A stretch of DNA of 64,000 nt, taken from positions 18,123,501 to 18,187,500 of the forward strand of contig NC_086259.1 of assembly GCF_021018805.1 (NCBI RefSeq), read 5' to 3'. Shown here in pieces: positions 61,513 through 64,000 of this stretch (the first letter of the stretch is position 1; the number at the start of each line of letters is the position of its first letter). Origin of the DNA: Prinia subflava (taxonomy: Eukaryota > Chordata > Aves > Passeriformes > Cisticolidae). The position numbers were made by a program, and so were the translations under genes. Under the pieces are notes generated by a model that was given only the letters and a program-made list of their open reading frames with translations, was not told the DNA's origin and made no database searches.

Positions 61513-62110
61513 CGGCGCTGGCTCTCTCCCGCGGGGTTCCCTCCCCGCCCCGCCCCGGTGCCTCCCCCGCCGCTCCCGGCCCGCTCCGGGCCCGCCCCGC
61601 TCGGTCCCGCCCCGCCGGCATTTCCTGCCCAGGGCGCGGGGCTCGGGCCGGCTGCAGCCTGCAGGAATTTGTCACCGCTTTGTTTTCCGCGCTGTTTTCC
61701 GCCGGGATTTCCCCCCCGCGGCCGATGTAGCCGCGGGAGCGGGGCCGGGGCCGGTCGGTGACCGCGGCCGGGGGGCTCCGGCCGGCCCCGGGCAGCGCTG
61801 GGCTCTCAGTCCGGAGCTGCCGCCGGTCCCGGCGCTGCGCTGGGCTGTGCCCAACTTGTTGACACAACCGAGCTTTGACAACAGCGGGGAACGGCCCCGA
61901 GAAGGGGAAAACATATTATTTTTTTAACGCGGACATTTGCCAGGTGCAGCTCAGCACGTGGCGGGGTGGGAATCGCGCTCCCCGTGCAGCGCCAGCCGCG
62001 GGTGAGCGCCCGGGAGCGGCTGCGAGCTGTGAACATCTCCCGTGCCTTTGTTGCAGGAGCGCTGCGGATCGGGCGGTCATGGAGGGAACCCGGCAGAGCA
62101 GGATCTGCCG
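61510..62110 (+). promoter_or_regulatory. KLHL36: Second CpG island, candidate KLHL36 promoter
   Basis: The sequence is CpG-rich with GC boxes near 61,590-61,615 (CCCGCCCCGC) and a CACGTG E-box at 61,955-61,960. It ends at the first coding exon. A GTGAGC donor near 62,002 would leave an intron of only about 55 bases before the acceptor at 62,056, which is very short. Transcription may therefore start here and run unspliced, or start at the island near 57.8 kb. Confidence 0.6.
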
Positions 62111-62142
62111 CCCGCACAAGATCAGTGAATCCTCCAAGGTTC
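62057..62142 (+). CDS. KLHL36: KLHL36, first coding exon (partial gene)
   Basis: The coding part runs from ATG 62,079-62,081 to the donor and begins MEGTRQSRICRP, then HKISESSK. This matches the N-terminus of KLHL36 (human begins MEGSRQTR and has KISESSKV at the same place, from memory). KLHL36 is a BTB-BACK-Kelch protein, a probable substrate adaptor of CUL3 ubiquitin ligases; those domains lie beyond this window. The acceptor is GTGCCTTTGTTGCAG|GAGCGC. The donor is best placed at GTTC|GTAAGG after 62,142; AAG|GTTCGT after 62,138 is weaker. The position next to COTL1 supports the call. Confidence 0.87.
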
Positions 62143-64000
62143 GTAAGGTTTTGTGTCGCCTACCAAAAAAAAAAGAAAAAACCCCTCACGGAAAAAACAG
62201 GGGTGGTGGGGGTCGAGGGTCTCCTTTGGGCGGACTGGTTTGGGGGAGTGCGAGCATTCTGAGCTTTTAAAAAGAGGGATGGAAATGGTGGTTTACCTGC
62301 TCGAGTATTTTTGGTGGAAGTTGCTGCCTAGCGATTAATGGGGAAAAAAAGGAAAAGCAGCAGCAAATGGGCATCTGCTCATCATGACTCATAACTTAGA
62401 AACCCACATTGCTGCAGCACAGTAGTTTCTCTGTACTAAAAATTCAGTTATGAAATGTGGTGTGTTTGTTTTTTATACTGATCCATCTCGTAAAATCCAA
62501 GCTCGTTACAAAAGCAAAGCTGGGATTACTCTTTAGATTCAGTCTTGGTTTTGTACAGTCTGGTAGTCTTGATTCTGCAAACTCTGGGCTCACAGAACCT
62601 GGGCTGTTTGCTTAGGTTTGTGGGGTTCATTTTCTTTGTATCAAATCTCTGCCTGCACAAATACATTGTTTTTATTTGTGAATTCACGGAAATCCATCTC
62701 CAGCAGCTCTTTATGCAGGTCCTCAGGACGATTTATAAGATGCTAATAACAGCTGTAATTATTATGTTCACTTTGTTTCGTGCCAGTGCAAGCTGCTTTT
62801 GTGCTGTGGTTACAGGAACTGCAGAACAGGTACCTTGTAATACCAGAAAAAAAGCTGGAAAAGAGAAACTTTTCAGTGCCTTCATCTGTCTTACCACAGC
62901 TGAACGAGCCAGATCTCATTTTCTTTTGCACCATTGATGAGCAGCAGTGCTGCATTAACAGTCTGAGGGAAATTAGATCTTTGAACTCAAAAGAAGCTGA
63001 AATTCTGCTCTAACACAATTGATGGAAGATAAATAGGACTAATTTTTAAATGCATCCCTACCAATATAATCTTTCCCTCAGTGCTGATCCTGTCTGCCAC
63101 TTAAATGCTTTAGTCTGAATGTAATGATAATTCATCACATTAAAAATTAATTAACTTGACAGCATTGTTTTATTTGCTTGCTTAGACAGCAGCTGTCACT
63201 ATCTGTTAAACTTAGAGTTCCTGGATAATGCTAAGGCTGTTCTACAGAATATAAATAGCTTGAGAAAGATGTTCAAGTTCAGTATGAAATGAGCCTTGGT
63301 TTGGAAATGTGCAGCTCTCAGCTCCTGTGTGTTGCCCCCTGAAGAAATGAACTCCCCAAGTGGCTGAAATATTGTTGCATATTTGCAGTTGCTGCATCCC
63401 CAGTGCCTCCAGTGCAGTGTGGAATGGGTTGGTGCCTGGTTCCTGGAGCAGCAGCAGCTCCACATGGCAACAAGGATTTCAGGAGTGCGAGTTGCCAGGC
63501 GGATCTGAGGGCAGGATTACGCTGCTGACTCAACATCCAGCTCAGCACAGAGGGATCTCTGGCAAATCTTATATTCCGCTGTAATCTTGTTATGCGTGAG
63601 GGTGGTATTAGGGAATATTAGAGAGAAATGATCAGCCAGTTCCCAGGGATGGGAGGGAGGAGGGGGTTGGTTCAAGGCAAGGATTCGGTTCAATCCTATC
63701 CCCCATGAGTCAGATTTGGGAGAAGGTGCTGCAGGTTGTTATTTCTTGTCTGTTCACCATCAACTACCCCTGATTGTAGCTGCCACAAAAGTGTGGTTTA
63801 TCCTTTGCCATATTTCTTCTTCTCCCCCTGCCTTCCACCACCTGGATTCTGCTTAGGCTCCTGAACAATATCAGCTTCTCCCAACCTCAGGAAAACACAG
63901 ATAAAAAGCTTTACAGTCCTTAAACCCCCCCCTTTTTTTTTTTTTTTCTATGACAGATCTCTGGCAGTTTTATTCCTCAGTGGAAGCCACTTTGTTGTCT
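62143..64000 (+). other. KLHL36 intron, cut by the window end
   Basis: I found no reading frame resembling BTB, BACK or Kelch sequence here. The open frames are short and unrecognised. There is a short T run near 63,930. Confidence 0.7.

Noticed and set aside
60760..61867. Frames of 165-311 codons on both strands with repeats such as SSGLFPAPG
   Set aside because: They are produced by the ~49-bp GC-rich minisatellite and the second CpG island. Frames on both strands show the same repeat logic.
1..64000. CRISPR array, bacterial operon or prophage
   Set aside because: The window is vertebrate. The tandem arrays have no spacers, and there are no operon-like adjacent genes.

Overview
The window looks like the nuclear genome of a bird. 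Two genes can be read: the complete minus-strand COTL1 gene (coactosin-like protein 1, four coding exons, 142 codons) and, head to head with it, the first coding exon of KLHL36 on the plus strand, which runs off the right edge. This gene pair is the known amniote order (COTL1-KLHL36-USP10). Five fragments match the avian CR1 LINE 3' end, introns are short, and there are many GC-rich minisatellites, all as expected for a bird. The species cannot be told from the sequence.

Layout. Positions 1 to about 36,660 lie downstream of COTL1. I see no coding exon there. The stretch holds CR1 fragments, two long T/G tracts, an AT-rich 18-bp minisatellite (23,291-23,650), a 29-30 bp minisatellite (30,893-31,375), a dispersed 150-bp direct duplication and a very large 26-bp minisatellite of exactly 68 units (33,753-35,520). 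Positions 36,661-57,494 are COTL1: 3' UTR with a canonical poly(A) signal, exon 4, a 9.2 kb intron with three minisatellites and a MIR relic, exon 3, a 9.6 kb intron, exon 2, a 322-bp intron and exon 1. Positions about 57,340-58,080 are a CpG island around the COTL1 start. Positions 58,080-62,056 are the intergenic or first-intron stretch before KLHL36, with GC-rich tandem repeats and a second CpG island (about 61,510-62,110). From 62,057 comes the KLHL36 first coding exon and then intron.

How the genes work: COTL1 is an ADF-homology F-actin-binding protein that also chaperones 5-lipoxygenase. KLHL36 is a BTB-Kelch protein expected to act as a CUL3 ubiquitin-ligase adaptor. They share a neighbourhood and possibly a promoter region, but no common pathway is implied.

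Most notable: intron 1 of COTL1 is largely a degenerate ~46-bp minisatellite whose unit includes the exon 2 splice acceptor, so near-copies of the 3' splice site are arrayed upstream of the real one. Nearly all long open frames in the window are by-products of stop-free tandem repeats or CpG islands. I found no sign of a new multi-gene system.
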